From: Eubacteriaceae bacterium ES3 | Lineage (GTDB): Bacteria > Bacillota > Clostridia > Eubacteriales > Eubacteriaceae | Direction: 5' to 3' | DNA length: 64,000 nucleotides | Assembly (NCBI GenBank): GCA_030586155.1 | Contig: CP130741.1 | Span: forward strand, 862,680 to 926,679 | Part shown: piece by piece, positions 35,823 to 46,131 of the stretch | Position numbering within the stretch: the first letter of the stretch is position 1 | How the letters are laid out: the number at the start of each line of letters is the position of its first letter | Program-made: the position numbers and the translations under genes | The notes under the pieces: model-generated | The model's database searches: none | Seen by the model: only the letters and a program-made list of their open reading frames with translations | What the model was told of the DNA's origin: nothing

Positions 35823-36974
35823 ATGTTAAGAAGAAAAGTAAGCAGTATCTTTCTGACCATAGCGATGGTTTTAAGTGTCTTAAGTCCGGCGGTCAATGCA
35901 GCAACCCTGGATGAACAGTTGGAAGAAAGTCAGCAGAAGCAGGCAGAAGCACAATATCAGGTGGATCTGACACAATCTACCATTGACGGTATTGAAGCGG
36001 AGATTACTAAAGCAAATGAAGAAATTACCCGAATAAATGGTGTGATTGATGGTCTGACCGCGGAAATTAAAGCATTAGAAGAAAAAATTGCGAAAACAGA
36101 AGCAGAACTTGAAGTCATTCAGGAAAAATTGACCGAACAGGAAGATGCAATGAATGAACGGGTTCGAACCATGTATATGTATGGTAATGGCAGTATTCTG
36201 GAATTTTTGTTTAATGCCACTGATTTCTCAGATTTTATAACAAAAGTAGATATGTCCCGATATATTGTTGAATCTGATAAAGATTCTTTAGATGCTCTGG
36301 AAGCGACACGAAAAGAAATCGATGAGAAGAAAAAAAGCATCGAAGCTGATCGTGAGGCAGTTGTTGAAAAGAAAACCGAACAGGAGACAGCCTTAAGCCA
36401 ACAGGAAAGTATAAAAGCACAGAAAGATGAGTTGCTGGCTCAGAACCAGGCCTTAATCGAACAATACAAGGCAATTGTAGATGCAGAAGCGACTAATGCT
36501 GCTAATATTCAGGCGCAGATTCAGGCTGCTCTGCAGCAGCAGGCTTCAAACGGTGGGAGCTATTCATTTACCCCGACTGAGGGGACCTATCAATGGCCAG
36601 TGCCGGGTTATTATCCGACAGCCAGCGATGATTTCTTTGGAACTCGACTTCACCCAATTTGGGGCACATACCTAACCCATTACGGCGTAGACTGTGCGGC
36701 CCCAAGCGGTACACCAATTCATGCGATGGGTAATGCGACAGTTATTTCGGCCGGATGGAACGGTGGATATGGAAATTGTGTAATTATTGACATGGGCAAT
36801 GGTGTTCAGGCATTATATGGACACATGAGCAGTATTGCTGTCTCATCAGGACAAACAATATCAAAAGGTGATGTCGTTGGTTATGTCGGTTCAACCGGTG
36901 ATTCTACAGGAGCTCATCTGCATTTTGGAGTCCTTCAAAACGGTAGTTATGTTGATCCTTTAGGATATTTTTAA
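35823..36974 (+). CDS. EnvC/PcsB-like murein hydrolase: coiled coil plus M23 peptidase (copy 2)
   Basis: 383 residues, paralogous to the gene at 32425-33663. It has a signal peptide (about 1-27), a coiled coil (about 30-235) with the shared block ERVRTMYMYGNGSILEF and TDFSDFITKVDMSRYIV, then an M23 domain with HYGVD, VISAGWNGGYGNCVI, LYGHMS and HLHFG. The linker is much shorter than in copy 1 and lacks the Gly/Ser run. Start: ATG 35823 follows GGGGGA at 35812-35817; an in-frame ATG at 35811 would lie before that site. Placement directly after ftsX, in the same transcript, marks it as the probable FtsEX-activated hydrolase. A terminator and the site C repeat follow. Confidence 0.92.
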   Translation: MLRRKVSSIFLTIAMVLSVLSPAVNAATLDEQLEESQQKQAEAQYQVDLTQSTIDGIEAEITKANEEITRINGVIDGLTAEIKALEEKIAKTEAELEVIQEKLTEQEDAMNERVRTMYMYGNGSILEFLFNATDFSDFITKVDMSRYIVESDKDSLDALEATRKEIDEKKKSIEADREAVVEKKTEQETALSQQESIKAQKDELLAQNQALIEQYKAIVDAEATNAANIQAQIQAALQQQASNGGSYSFTPTEGTYQWPVPGYYPTASDDFFGTRLHPIWGTYLTHYGVDCAAPSGTPIHAMGNATVISAGWNGGYGNCVIIDMGNGVQALYGHMSSIAVSSGQTISKGDVVGYVGSTGDSTGAHLHFGVLQNGSYVDPLGYF

Positions 36975-36999
36975 GAGTAAAAATGTAGAATAATTTTAA

Positions 37000-37036
37000 A
37001 GAACAGGAGAAAGAATCATGATTCTTTCTCCTGTTT
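37000..37036 (+). terminator. Terminator after ftsEX-peptidase operon
   Basis: AACAGGAGAAAGAATCAT is mirrored by ATGATTCTTTCTCCTGTT, followed by TTGCG. It lies just before the site C element. Confidence 0.75.
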
Positions 37037-37047
37037 TGCGTGAAAAA

Positions 37048-37174
37048 TGAAGCCGTGCGTAAGCTGTCGCCAATGATTTGTTTTGAAAGCGCGTTTTCAA
37101 AATAAATCATTGGCGACAGCTTACATAGGGCGAAGCCCGCGACGAGGTGAAGCATAGCGGAACCGAGTGCACGG
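37048..37174 (+). repeat. Four-helix junction element, site C copy 1
   Basis: AATGAAGCC start; outer stem GCCGTGC (37052-37058) with GCACGGT (37169-37175). The long hairpin 37059-37124 has about 30-base near-perfect arms. Third hairpin GGGC-GAA-GCCC (37128-37138). Fourth hairpin GGTGAAGC-ATA-GCGGAACC (37146-37164), with three non-Watson-Crick purine pairs in the middle, again lies between GA and GA. Confidence 0.75.
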
Positions 37175-37292
37175 TCTTACATAGGGCGAAGCCCGCGACG
37201 AGGTGAAGCGCAGCGAAACCGAGTGCACGGCCAAGTATAGGGCGAAGCCCGCGACGAGGCGCAGCAATCTCAATATAACAAACTGCAAATAA
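37119..37292 (+). repeat. 56-bp tandem repeat of the 3' part of the site C element, 2.7 copies
   Basis: The unit from CTTACATAGGGCGAAGCCC to GAGTGCACGG occurs at 37119-37174 and 37175-37230, then in shortened form at 37231-37271. The tail TATAACAAACTGCAAATA (37274-37291) also follows the site A element (24398-24417, TATAACGAACACTGCAAATA), showing common origin. Confidence 0.88.
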
Positions 37293-37315
37293 ATTAATCA
37301 ATAGGGTGATAAAGC

Positions 37316-38515
37316 ATGGAAAAAAGCAATAAAAAGCGGTTTATCGTTGTTGTGGTCATTTTAGTACTGACAAATGTTTTTACTTTTGCCTTAGCAACTT
37401 CGGGCACTCTGATTTTTGGCAATCGGATGTTAATAACGGTAGATGATGAAGAAACTAAAAACGGAATTATCAAATTACTCGCATTAAAGAATCAGATCGA
37501 GGAAGAATACTATCATGATGTGGACAGCAATACTTTGATGGAAGGAGCGATTAAGGGAATGTTCGAAAGTCTGGATGATCCCTACAGCGCTTACTTTACA
37601 CAAGAAGAATATAATTCATATTTAGCTTCTGCTACTGGGATATATGAAGGAATTGGTGTGGTGGTTACAGAGGATGAAGACCAGCATACCTTTGTGATAG
37701 CCCCCCAGAAAGGAACACCTGCTGACGATGCCGGAATTCAGACTGGTGATCAGATTATTGGTGTTGACGGTGAAGATGTAACAACACTAGGTGTTGATGA
37801 GGTCGTGTCAAGGGTACGAGGGCAGGCCGATACTCAGGTCACAATTACAATTGCCAGAGATGGTCAGGAATTGGACTTTACCCTGACGCGAAGCAGTATT
37901 GAAACTCTGACGGTTGATTCCAGAGTGATTGACGGGATTGGTTACATTCAAATTACTGAATTTGCATCCAATACAGCTGATGAGTTTAATTCACAACTTG
38001 ATGAATTATTAAGTCAGAATATTAGAGGATTGGTGATTGATTTGCGATCAAACCCTGGCGGAAACGTTCAGATTGCAGTGGATATAGCTGATCGTTTGTT
38101 GGGTGAAACGATTGTCGTTTACACCGAAGATAAAGATGGAAACCGTACAGATTATAAGTCTGACGACACCGAACAACTGGATTTGCCAATGGCAGTACTG
38201 GTTGATGGAGGGTCTGCCAGTTCCTCGGAAATTCTGGCTGGAGCTCTGCAGGACACCCAGGCAGCCACATTAGTAGGAACGACCACTTATGGTAAGGGTG
38301 TTGTCCAAATCATCAAAGGGCTCGACGGCGAAGGGGGGTTTAAAGTAACTAACTCTGAATATTTTACGCCCAATGGGCGAAACATTCAGGGCATCGGTCT
38401 GGAGCCGGACGTAGTGATCGAAGCCAGTGATTATATGATGAATAACTATTTTACCGACGAAGAGGATGTTCAGTTACAAAAAGCTCTGGAAATAGTCAAT
38501 CAGAAAATATCTTAA
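37316..38515 (+). CDS. Carboxy-terminal processing protease (S41, CtpA type)
   Basis: 399 residues. An N-terminal membrane anchor (about 8-30) places the rest outside the membrane. A PDZ domain spans about 105-185 (GIGVVVTEDED, GIQTGDQIIGVDGEDV), then the S41 core. The catalytic Ser is in DGGSASSSEILAGAL and the Lys in TTYGKGVVQI, the serine-lysine pair of the family. It cuts proteins from their C-terminal ends; likely targets are cell envelope proteins, possibly the murein hydrolases encoded upstream, but that is inference. AGGGTGAT precedes ATG 37316. The site C repeats separate it from the ftsEX operon. Confidence 0.93.
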   Translation: MEKSNKKRFIVVVVILVLTNVFTFALATSGTLIFGNRMLITVDDEETKNGIIKLLALKNQIEEEYYHDVDSNTLMEGAIKGMFESLDDPYSAYFTQEEYNSYLASATGIYEGIGVVVTEDEDQHTFVIAPQKGTPADDAGIQTGDQIIGVDGEDVTTLGVDEVVSRVRGQADTQVTITIARDGQELDFTLTRSSIETLTVDSRVIDGIGYIQITEFASNTADEFNSQLDELLSQNIRGLVIDLRSNPGGNVQIAVDIADRLLGETIVVYTEDKDGNRTDYKSDDTEQLDLPMAVLVDGGSASSSEILAGALQDTQAATLVGTTTYGKGVVQIIKGLDGEGGFKVTNSEYFTPNGRNIQGIGLEPDVVIEASDYMMNNYFTDEEDVQLQKALEIVNQKIS

Positions 38516-38551
38516 TAAATTATAATCGTTCTTCATTATTAAAATATTTTG

Positions 38552-38560
38552 TGGTATAAT
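38552..38560 (+). promoter_or_regulatory. Extended -10 promoter of uvrBA
   Basis: TGGTATAAT at 38552-38560 with TTCATT 17 bases upstream of the hexamer (38532-38537). The uvrB start is at 38652. Confidence 0.5.
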
Positions 38561-38651
38561 CAACTACGCTGCAGTACAGATAGCGGAAATCATTGACAGA
38601 CTTTAGCAGCTATGCTGCTGAAGCCTGTTTTATATTATTAGGGGAGGGTTA

Positions 38652-40625
38652 ATGGAAGATACTAATAAAGCATTCAAGGTTATTTCTGAATATGAGCCCA
38701 AAGGAGATCAGGGCCAGGCGATTGAAAAAATCAGTAATGGCATTAATAAAGGTCTAAAATATCAGACACTGCTTGGTGTGACAGGTTCGGGGAAAACTTA
38801 TACGATGGCTAAAGTCATTGAAGCGGTACAGAAACCGACCCTGGTTATTGCTCACAATAAAACACTGGCGGCTCAGTTGACAAATGAGTTTCGCAGTTTT
38901 TTCCCGGAAAACGCGGTGGAATACTTTGTCAGTTACTATGACTATTATCAGCCGGAAGCCTATGTACCCCATTCAGATCTTTATATTGAAAAGGATTCTT
39001 CAATTAATGATGAGATTGATAAGCTCAGGCATTCTGCCACGGCTTCTTTATTCGAAAGAAAAGATGTGATAGTGGTAGCCAGTGTGTCCTGTATCTATGG
39101 TCTGGGGAGTCCCATCGATTATGAAAATCTGGTTCTTTCCTTAAGACCGGGGATGGAAAAGGATCGTGATGCAATAATCAGGAAATTAGTGGATATTCAA
39201 TATACCCGAAATGATATTGCCTTTGAGCGAAATAATTTCCGGGTTAGAGGAGATATTCTGGAAATTTTCCCTGCGGCATCTTCGGAGAAAGCAATCCGTC
39301 TGGAGTTTTTTGGCGATGAAATAGAGCGGATTACGGAAATCAATACTTTGACGGGAGAAATCTATGGAGAACTTAATCATGCCTCGATATTTCCAGCTTC
39401 CCACTACACCACAACACCGGAAAATCTAGAACGGGCAATCAAGGGAATTCAAGCTGAGGTCCGACAGCGATACGATGAATTCACAGAAAAGAATCAGTTA
39501 GTGGAAGCTCAGCGGATTCTTCAGCGGACTAATTATGATATCGAGATGCTTCGAGAAATGGGTTACTGTAACGGGATCGAGAACTATACCCGATATATCA
39601 ATAATGCCCCTGTAGGTTCACCGCCCTATACCCTGATCGATTACTTTCCGGATGATTTTTTAATCTTTGCCGATGAGTCCCATGTATCCATACCTCAGAT
39701 TGGGGGTATGTATGCGGGGGATCGCGCCCGTAAATCGAATCTGGTAGATTATGGTTTTCGACTGCCATCAGCTTATGATAACCGCCCTCTGAATTTTCAG
39801 GAATTTGAAGGCAAAATAAATCAAATCGTTTTTACATCAGCAACACCGGGCAATTATGAAAAAGAACATAGTCAGCAGGAAGTGGAACTGATTATCAGGC
39901 CTACCGGCCTAATTGATCCGGAGGTCATCATTCGACCGGTAACTGGGCAAATTGATGACTTGCTGGGGGAAATTCGCGAGAATACAAAAAAAGGCCACCG
40001 CAGCCTGGTAACTACGCTGACAAAACGAATGGCCGAAGACCTGACTGACTATCTCAACGAAAATGGTGAACGGGTGAATTATCTCCATTCTGACGTTGAT
40101 ACTATTGAACGAATGAAAATATTAAGAGATCTGCGAGTCGGTGAATTTGATGTCCTGGTAGGAATTAACCTCCTGCGTGAGGGTTTGGATTTGCCGGAAG
40201 TAGGATTAGTTGCGATTCTGGATGCCGACAAGGAAGGCTTTCTACGGTCGGAGACATCGCTGATCCAGACCATCGGCCGGGCAGCACGAAATCTTGATGG
40301 CCATGTTATAATGTATGCCGACAAAATTACGCCGTCGATGAAACGGGCTATTGATGAAACCAACCGGCGACGTAAAATTCAAAGTGAGTATAATCTGGTT
40401 CATGGAATAACACCGGAATCGGTAAAAAAAGAGATTCATGAGATTATTGAGGCGACTAAAGTGGCTGAGGAGCCCGCGGCTTATGAAGTGAAAATGGATC
40501 CTCATGAACTTGCTGATCTGATTAAAAATTTGGAAGCGGAAATGCTTTCAGCCGCAGAAGCGCTGGAATTTGAAAAAGCGGCACAGATACGTGATGAAAT
40601 TTCACGCTTAAAGAAAGTTGAGTAA
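38652..40625 (+). CDS. uvrB: Excinuclease ABC subunit B
   Basis: 657 residues, full length. UvrB is the helicase-like damage verification subunit of nucleotide excision repair. Walker [18 protein letters not shown], the beta-hairpin region [14 protein letters not shown], the Walker B-like [14 protein letters not shown], helicase motif [17 protein letters not shown] and QTIGRAARN are present. The C-terminal UVR domain ([20 protein letters not shown]) binds UvrC. ATG 38652 follows GGGGAGGG. uvrA begins 1 base after the stop. uvrC is also in the window at 46858 but in another transcript. Confidence 0.97.
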   Translation: MEDTNKAFKVISEYEPKGDQGQAIEKISNGINKGLKYQTLLGVTGSGKTYTMAKVIEAVQKPTLVIAHNKTLAAQLTNEFRSFFPENAVEYFVSYYDYYQPEAYVPHSDLYIEKDSSINDEIDKLRHSATASLFERKDVIVVASVSCIYGLGSPIDYENLVLSLRPGMEKDRDAIIRKLVDIQYTRNDIAFERNNFRVRGDILEIFPAASSEKAIRLEFFGDEIERITEINTLTGEIYGELNHASIFPASHYTTTPENLERAIKGIQAEVRQRYDEFTEKNQLVEAQRILQRTNYDIEMLREMGYCNGIENYTRYINNAPVGSPPYTLIDYFPDDFLIFADESHVSIPQIGGMYAGDRARKSNLVDYGFRLPSAYDNRPLNFQEFEGKINQIVFTSATPGNYEKEHSQQEVELIIRPTGLIDPEVIIRPVTGQIDDLLGEIRENTKKGHRSLVTTLTKRMAEDLTDYLNENGERVNYLHSDVDTIERMKILRDLRVGEFDVLVGINLLREGLDLPEVGLVAILDADKEGFLRSETSLIQTIGRAARNLDGHVIMYADKITPSMKRAIDETNRRRKIQSEYNLVHGITPESVKKEIHEIIEATKVAEEPAAYEVKMDPHELADLIKNLEAEMLSAAEALEFEKAAQIRDEISRLKKVE

Positions 40626-40626
40626 T

Positions 40627-43440
40627 ATGAAATACATTGAAATAAAAGGTGCAAAAGAACACAATTTAAAGAATATTGACTTGAAAATCCCCCGTGACCA
40701 GTTAGTGGTTCTGACTGGTCTCAGTGGTTCGGGCAAGTCTTCATTGGCATTTGATACCATTTATGCGGAAGGACAGAGACGATATGTGGAGTCTTTATCC
40801 TCTTATGCCAGACAGTTTTTAGGACAGACACAAAAGCCTGATGTTGAAAGTATTGACGGCTTGTCACCAGCCATTTCTATTGATCAGAAAACAACTAATC
40901 GAAATCCCCGTTCGACAGTCGGAACAGTGACGGAGATCTATGATTATTTTCGGTTATTATATGCTCGAATTGGGATTCCGCACTGTCCAAAATGCGGAAA
41001 GCCAATCCAATCTCAAACAGTGGACCAGATTGTTGATACAATTCTTGCCTATCCTGAAAAAACCAAATACCAGATTCTTTCACCGATTGTCAGAAGTGAA
41101 AAAGGTCAGCACAAAAAAACCCTTGAGATGATCAGAAAAGAAGGCTTTCTTCGACTTATAGTCGATGGTGAAGCAATGGAAGTAACCGATGAGATAGAAC
41201 TGGATAAAAACAGGAAGCACAGCATTGAAATCGTCGTAGACCGTCTGATTGCCAAAGAAGGAATCAGAAAGCGTCTGACTGATTCGGTGGAGACAGCACT
41301 TAAACATGCAAATGGAATGGTAATTGCTCAGATTATCGACGGAGAATCACATCTTTTCAGTGAAAAGCTGGCCTGCCCTGACTGTAAAATTGCCATGGAC
41401 GTCCTGGAACCAAGAACCTTTTCCTTTAATAATCCTTTTGGAATGTGTCCTGATTGTCATGGCTTGGGTTTTCACCGGGAAATTGATCCGGATCTGCTGA
41501 TTCCAGATAAAAGATTATCGATTTCTGGTGGCGCGATTAAGTTCTTTGGCTTAAAAAGCGATTCTAAGTATTATTATAACCTTGTAAAAGCATTGGCTGA
41601 ACAACATGATTTTTCAATGGATACTCCTATAGCAGAGGCTCCGGAAGCTTTTATAAATGAGCTTCTTTATGGAAGTGAAAAAGAGCTGGAAATTGCCTAC
41701 GAAGGAAAATTTTCAGGCACCTACACTTCAAAATTCGAAGGTCTGATTCATAACATGGAAAGACGTTATATGGAAACCACTTCTGAACGGATGCGGATGC
41801 TGATTAACAAGTATATGTCGGAAATTCCCTGTCCTACTTGCAAAGGCAAACGCTTAAATCCAACCAGCCTGGCGGTGACCGTCCAGGATAAAAATATTAT
41901 TGAGCTGACGGATATGTCAGTGGGGAATTTACTTTGTTTTTTTTCAGGTTTGGAGTTGACAGAAACTGAACGCCTGATCGGAGAGTCGATTTTTGCGGAA
42001 ATTAATGCTCGTCTTCAGTTTTTGTCCAATGTGGGGCTGGAATATCTGACCCTTTCACGCAACGCTGGAACTTTGTCAGGTGGCGAATCACAGCGAATTC
42101 GTCTGGCGACCCAGATTGGGTCCGGTCTGGTAGGTGTACTTTATGTTCTTGATGAGCCCAGTATAGGTTTGCATCAGCGGGATAATCAGAAACTCTTAAA
42201 GACGCTGCGTCGACTGACTGATTTGGGGAATACACTGATTGTCGTGGAGCACGATGAGGAAACCATGGAAGAGGCCGACCATATCGTGGATATTGGGCCA
42301 GGACCTGGTGTTCACGGCGGTCAGGTAGTTGCTCAGGGAAGCCTTGAGGACATTATGAAAAATCCGGAGTCGATGACCGGACAGTATTTATGTGGGAAGA
42401 AATTTATTCCTCTGCCGGATAAACGTCGGGAAGGCAACGGTCAGGCGATAAAAATTACCGGTGCCAGCCAAAATAATTTAAAGAATCTGACGATTTCCTT
42501 TCCTCTTGGTAAAATGGTTTGTGTAACCGGCGTATCCGGTTCGGGGAAAAGCACCCTGGTAAATGAAATTCTTTATAAAGGATTGGCACAGCACTTGTCA
42601 AGGTCCATTAAGAAGCCTGGGAAATTTAAAGCGATGGAAGGGATTGATGCCATCGATAAAGTGATTGATATCGATCAGTCTCCAATCGGGCGAACTCCAA
42701 GATCCAACCCGGCAACCTATACCGGTATCTTTGATTTGATTCGTGATCTTTTTGCCCGGCTTCCAGAAGCGAAGACAAGGGGTTACAAGAAAGGGCGCTT
42801 TAGTTTTAATGTTAAAGGCGGTCGTTGTGAAAAGTGTAGTGGTGACGGGATTTTAAAAATTGAAATGCACTTTTTACCGGATGTTTATGTGCCCTGCGAA
42901 GTTTGTGGTGGTAAGCGCTATAATCGTGAAACACTGGAAGTGAAGTATAAAGGTAAAAATATTGCTGATGTGCTGGATATGACGGTTGAAGAAGCATTGG
43001 AGTTTTTCAAAAATTTGCCGCGGATACGGACGAAACTTCAGACCTTAAATGATGTGGGACTCAGCTATCTGAAGTTGGGTCAGCCTTCACCCCAGTTATC
43101 CGGTGGCGAAGCGCAGCGGATCAAGTTGGCAACTGAACTCAGCAAACAAAATACTGGAAAAACATTATATATTTTGGATGAACCAACAACTGGACTTCAT
43201 ATTGCTGATGTCCATCGCTTGGTCGAGGTTTTGCATCGTCTGGCTGACAGTGGCAGTACCGTTGTAATAATCGAACATCAGTTGGATGTGATTAAAGTCG
43301 CAGACCATCTAATCGATTTGGGACCGGAAGGTGGAGATGCTGGAGGAACTATTGTGGCGACAGGGACTCCTGAGGAAGTTGCTGGCGTTGAATCATCGTA
43401 TACTGGACAATATCTCAAAAAGCTGATTAACAAAGGATAA
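40627..43440 (+). CDS. uvrA: Excinuclease ABC subunit A
   Basis: 937 residues. UvrA is the dimeric ATPase that finds damaged DNA and loads UvrB. It has two ABC ATPase halves: Walker [21 protein letters not shown] and [15 protein letters not shown], with signatures [17 protein letters not shown] and [16 protein letters not shown]. Zinc modules are visible in [17 protein letters not shown] and the later CEKCSGDG with [21 protein letters not shown] is the family zinc finger that contacts DNA. A TTG at 40618 opens the frame inside uvrB, but ATG 40627, one base after the uvrB stop, is the normal UvrA start. No clear terminator follows within the 308-base gap to feoA. Confidence 0.97.
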   Translation: MKYIEIKGAKEHNLKNIDLKIPRDQLVVLTGLSGSGKSSLAFDTIYAEGQRRYVESLSSYARQFLGQTQKPDVESIDGLSPAISIDQKTTNRNPRSTVGTVTEIYDYFRLLYARIGIPHCPKCGKPIQSQTVDQIVDTILAYPEKTKYQILSPIVRSEKGQHKKTLEMIRKEGFLRLIVDGEAMEVTDEIELDKNRKHSIEIVVDRLIAKEGIRKRLTDSVETALKHANGMVIAQIIDGESHLFSEKLACPDCKIAMDVLEPRTFSFNNPFGMCPDCHGLGFHREIDPDLLIPDKRLSISGGAIKFFGLKSDSKYYYNLVKALAEQHDFSMDTPIAEAPEAFINELLYGSEKELEIAYEGKFSGTYTSKFEGLIHNMERRYMETTSERMRMLINKYMSEIPCPTCKGKRLNPTSLAVTVQDKNIIELTDMSVGNLLCFFSGLELTETERLIGESIFAEINARLQFLSNVGLEYLTLSRNAGTLSGGESQRIRLATQIGSGLVGVLYVLDEPSIGLHQRDNQKLLKTLRRLTDLGNTLIVVEHDEETMEEADHIVDIGPGPGVHGGQVVAQGSLEDIMKNPESMTGQYLCGKKFIPLPDKRREGNGQAIKITGASQNNLKNLTISFPLGKMVCVTGVSGSGKSTLVNEILYKGLAQHLSRSIKKPGKFKAMEGIDAIDKVIDIDQSPIGRTPRSNPATYTGIFDLIRDLFARLPEAKTRGYKKGRFSFNVKGGRCEKCSGDGILKIEMHFLPDVYVPCEVCGGKRYNRETLEVKYKGKNIADVLDMTVEEALEFFKNLPRIRTKLQTLNDVGLSYLKLGQPSPQLSGGEAQRIKLATELSKQNTGKTLYILDEPTTGLHIADVHRLVEVLHRLADSGSTVVIIEHQLDVIKVADHLIDLGPEGGDAGGTIVATGTPEEVAGVESSYTGQYLKKLINKG

Positions 43441-43665
43441 TGTCTGAATCAAGCAATGTTATGAATTCTAAAAGCTGTTATGGAAAACTGATTAAGTTTA
43501 GTTTTTCCTGACAGTTTTTTCAGTTTTACAAATATTTTCGTTATACGAAGGTGAACAGACTTTTTTTAAAATTATGACAATTGGATGTTTGCAGGCTTGA
43601 TTTACTGCAAATATTTTAATGGTTTAAGAAAAAGTTAAAAAAAACCTGATGTTAGAAAAATCTAA

Positions 43666-43694
43666 TTGACAATGGTTTTCAATAAGAGTATACT
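43666..43694 (+). promoter_or_regulatory. feoAB promoter with overlapping Fur-box-like site
   Basis: TTGACA (43666-43671) and TATACT (43689-43694) with a 17-base spacer. TGACAATGGTTTTCA (43667-43681) matches 11 of 14 fixed positions of the 7-1-7 Fur consensus and covers the -35 box. The rest of the gap 43441-43748 shows no gene. Confidence 0.65.
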
Positions 43695-43748
43695 AAACCT
43701 AACAAATTAACTAGGATTTGTAAAACGACAGAAGATGAGGAAATCCAT

Positions 43749-43970
43749 ATGGGAACGCTAAAAGATTTAAAACCAGGTCAAAAAGGTTGTGTTCATTGTA
43801 TTACGGTAGAAGGTCTGATGCGCCGGAAACTGATGGATATGGGTGTTACACCGGGTGTTGAGATTGAAGTGAATAAAACGGCACCGCTTGGAGATCCCAT
43901 AGAAATTCGGCTTAGAAGTTATTCTTTAAGTCTTCGTAAAGAAGATGCACAGAATATTCATATATCGTAA
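43749..43970 (+). CDS. feoA: Ferrous iron transport protein A
   Basis: 73 residues, a small SH3-like cytoplasmic protein that assists FeoB. It has the family pattern TLKDLKPGQKGCV, RRKLMDMGVTPGVEIEV and the ending RSYSLSLRKEDAQNI. AGGAAAT precedes ATG 43749 and a sigma-A promoter with a Fur-like site lies 55 bases upstream, which suggests induction under iron limitation. feoB follows after a hairpin at 43989-44017. Confidence 0.95.
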   Translation: MGTLKDLKPGQKGCVHCITVEGLMRRKLMDMGVTPGVEIEVNKTAPLGDPIEIRLRSYSLSLRKEDAQNIHIS

Positions 43971-43988
43971 TAAAATAAGTAAACCATT

Positions 43989-44017
43989 GAACCCACTACC
44001 GTTTCGGTGGTGGGTTC
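43989..44017 (+). other. Hairpin between feoA and feoB
   Basis: GAACCCACTACCG-TTT-CGGTGGTGGGTTC, a strong stem without a T run. It may set the feoA/feoB ratio by partial termination or by protecting the feoA message. Confidence 0.6.
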
Positions 44018-44036
44018 GTCAGTGAAAGAGGATGAC

Positions 44037-46058
44037 ATGAATTATAATGTGGCATTGGTGGGGAACCCGAACTCAGGAAAAACAACATTATTCAATTGTC
44101 TGACAGGCAGTAATCTCTATGTCGGCAATTGGCCGGGCGTTACCGTCGAAAAAAAAGAAGGCAGGATCAGGAATTCCAAAGAAGTCATCAATCTGGTCGA
44201 TTTGCCGGGGATTTATTCCCTGGCACCTTATTCGATGGATGAAATTGTTACAAGAAACTATATTTTGGAAGAAAAACCAGATCTGATCATAAACATAATC
44301 GATGCTTCAAATATTGAGCGCAATCTTTATCTGACCACCCAGCTGATGGAATTGGGATGCCCGATTCTTAGCGCACTTAACATGATGGATGTGGTTGAAA
44401 AAAAAGGGATCGAGTTGGAGATATCCCAATTGGAAGCCGCTTTTGGCATTCCATTTGTAAAGATATCGGCACAGAAAGAAACTGGGATTCAGGCACTGAT
44501 AACAAATATGGAAAGTATGCTCAAGCAAGGTGGAAAAAGCCATTATCCCAGTGTTTTTCCAGAAGAGATAAAAAAATCATTGGAGGTCTTTGATCAAGCG
44601 TTAAAAGATCAGTTTCCTCAAATATTACCCGATACGCCACCGGTTTTTAGGGCTGTTAAACTGGCTGAAAAAGATGAAGAACTGCTGACCCATTTTTCAG
44701 AGAATCAGGATTTGATTGAACTGATTGATAAAGTTAGAGAAGAAATTACCGCTTATTCGGGGCAGGATGTTGATTCGACAATTGCTGATTACCGTTATCG
44801 ATTCATTACTGATAAAGTAAAAGGTGCAAGTCATTCGACAAGAGACAATCAGATTTCCTTTCAGGATCGGTTGGATAAAGTCTTAATGAACCGTTTCGCG
44901 GCACTTCCGATTTTTTTTCTGATTATGTTTATTATTTACTATGTCTCTATCACCCTGGTCGGTGAGGTTACTATTGGCCTGATCGAAACTTTTATTAATG
45001 ATGTGGTTGTCGTCTTGGTAAACAATCTTTTATTAGCAGTTGGGGCAGCTGATTGGCTGAATTCGCTGATTAATGATGGAATAGTTGCCGGTGTAGGTGC
45101 AGTTCTGACTTTTATACCACAGCTTTTCGTATTATTTATTTTTATTGCTTTGCTTGAAGACAGCGGCTATATGTCGCGAGTGGCATTTATGATGGACCGT
45201 GTATTTCGCCGTTTTGGATTATCTGGAAAATCATTTATACCATTGGTGGTGGGTTTGGGCTGCTCGGTTCCTGGCATTATGGCCTCCCGTACTCTGGAAA
45301 ATGAAAGAGAACGAAAATTAACAGCTGTTGTCACGCCTTTCGTGTCGTGCGGAGCAAAAATGCCGGTTTATGTGCTGATGGGCTCTGTTTTCTTTACCAC
45401 ATATCAATCGATAATGGTTTTTGGCCTTTATTTGGTCAGTTTGCTGACCGTTTTTCTTTCTGCTTTTATATTGTCAAAAACCTGGTTTAGGGGGGCCCGT
45501 TCCTCATACCTGCTTGAACTGCCGCCTTACCGGATTCCCAAGCTAAAAAACACCATGTCACAAGTTTGGGAACGGATAAAAGAGTTTTTTGTTCGAGCAG
45601 GAACGATTATTTTTGCAGCGTCAGTAGTTCTATGGTTTTTACAGAGCTTTACTCCTGGACTGACAATGGTATCGGCAGCTGATGAAAGCATCTTAGCCGG
45701 ATTGGGTAAACTGATCGCACCAATCTTTACCCCTTTAGGATTTGGTAATTGGGTTGCATCAGTATCACTGCTTTCGGGGATGGCGGCCAAAGAGATGATT
45801 ATCTCGACGATGAGTGTTCTCTTATCCGGGGCTGAAGGTAGTTTTACGTTGTCAATTGGCAGTTTATTTACCCAGGCTTCGGCCTTTAGTTTTATGATTT
45901 TTGTACTATTGGCGTCCCCTTGTATGGCCGCCATAGCCACCATGAAAAAAGAATTGGGGAATTGGCGCGACTTTTTATTTGCTCTGGCATATCAGATGGG
46001 AATGGCTTATCTGGTGGCTCTGCTTGCTTATCAGGTTTTAAGTCGGCTATTGGTCTAA
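44037..46058 (+). CDS. feoB: Ferrous iron transport protein B
   Basis: 673 residues. It is the membrane Fe(II) transporter with an N-terminal GTPase-like domain: G1 GNPNSGKTTLFNCLTG, G2 region NWPGVTVEKKEG, G3 DLPGIYSL and G4-like NMMD. A helical spacer follows to about 270, then the membrane part with two gate regions: VGLGCSVPGIMASRT and VTPFVSCGAKMPVYVL, each with the conserved Cys, and later segments ending VLSRLLV. The open frame starts at a GTG at 44007 inside the preceding hairpin; ATG 44037 after AAAGAGG is the start. A Cys-rich small protein gene follows 73 bases later. Confidence 0.96.
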   Translation: MNYNVALVGNPNSGKTTLFNCLTGSNLYVGNWPGVTVEKKEGRIRNSKEVINLVDLPGIYSLAPYSMDEIVTRNYILEEKPDLIINIIDASNIERNLYLTTQLMELGCPILSALNMMDVVEKKGIELEISQLEAAFGIPFVKISAQKETGIQALITNMESMLKQGGKSHYPSVFPEEIKKSLEVFDQALKDQFPQILPDTPPVFRAVKLAEKDEELLTHFSENQDLIELIDKVREEITAYSGQDVDSTIADYRYRFITDKVKGASHSTRDNQISFQDRLDKVLMNRFAALPIFFLIMFIIYYVSITLVGEVTIGLIETFINDVVVVLVNNLLLAVGAADWLNSLINDGIVAGVGAVLTFIPQLFVLFIFIALLEDSGYMSRVAFMMDRVFRRFGLSGKSFIPLVVGLGCSVPGIMASRTLENERERKLTAVVTPFVSCGAKMPVYVLMGSVFFTTYQSIMVFGLYLVSLLTVFLSAFILSKTWFRGARSSYLLELPPYRIPKLKNTMSQVWERIKEFFVRAGTIIFAASVVLWFLQSFTPGLTMVSAADESILAGLGKLIAPIFTPLGFGNWVASVSLLSGMAAKEMIISTMSVLLSGAEGSFTLSIGSLFTQASAFSFMIFVLLASPCMAAIATMKKELGNWRDFLFALAYQMGMAYLVALLAYQVLSRLLV

Positions 46059-46131
46059 ATACAGATATTTGCAATAATAGCGTGGTAGATTTAAAAGGTT
46101 TTTAAAGAGATTAACAGCAAAGGAGAAAGTA

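Noticed and set aside
37119-37271. 56-bp tandem units as a CRISPR-like array
   Set aside because: Units adjoin with no variable spacers and fold as the 3' half of the element.
45527-45943. A 138-codon minus-strand frame opposite feoB
   Set aside because: It mirrors the conserved membrane part of FeoB and has no start signal.
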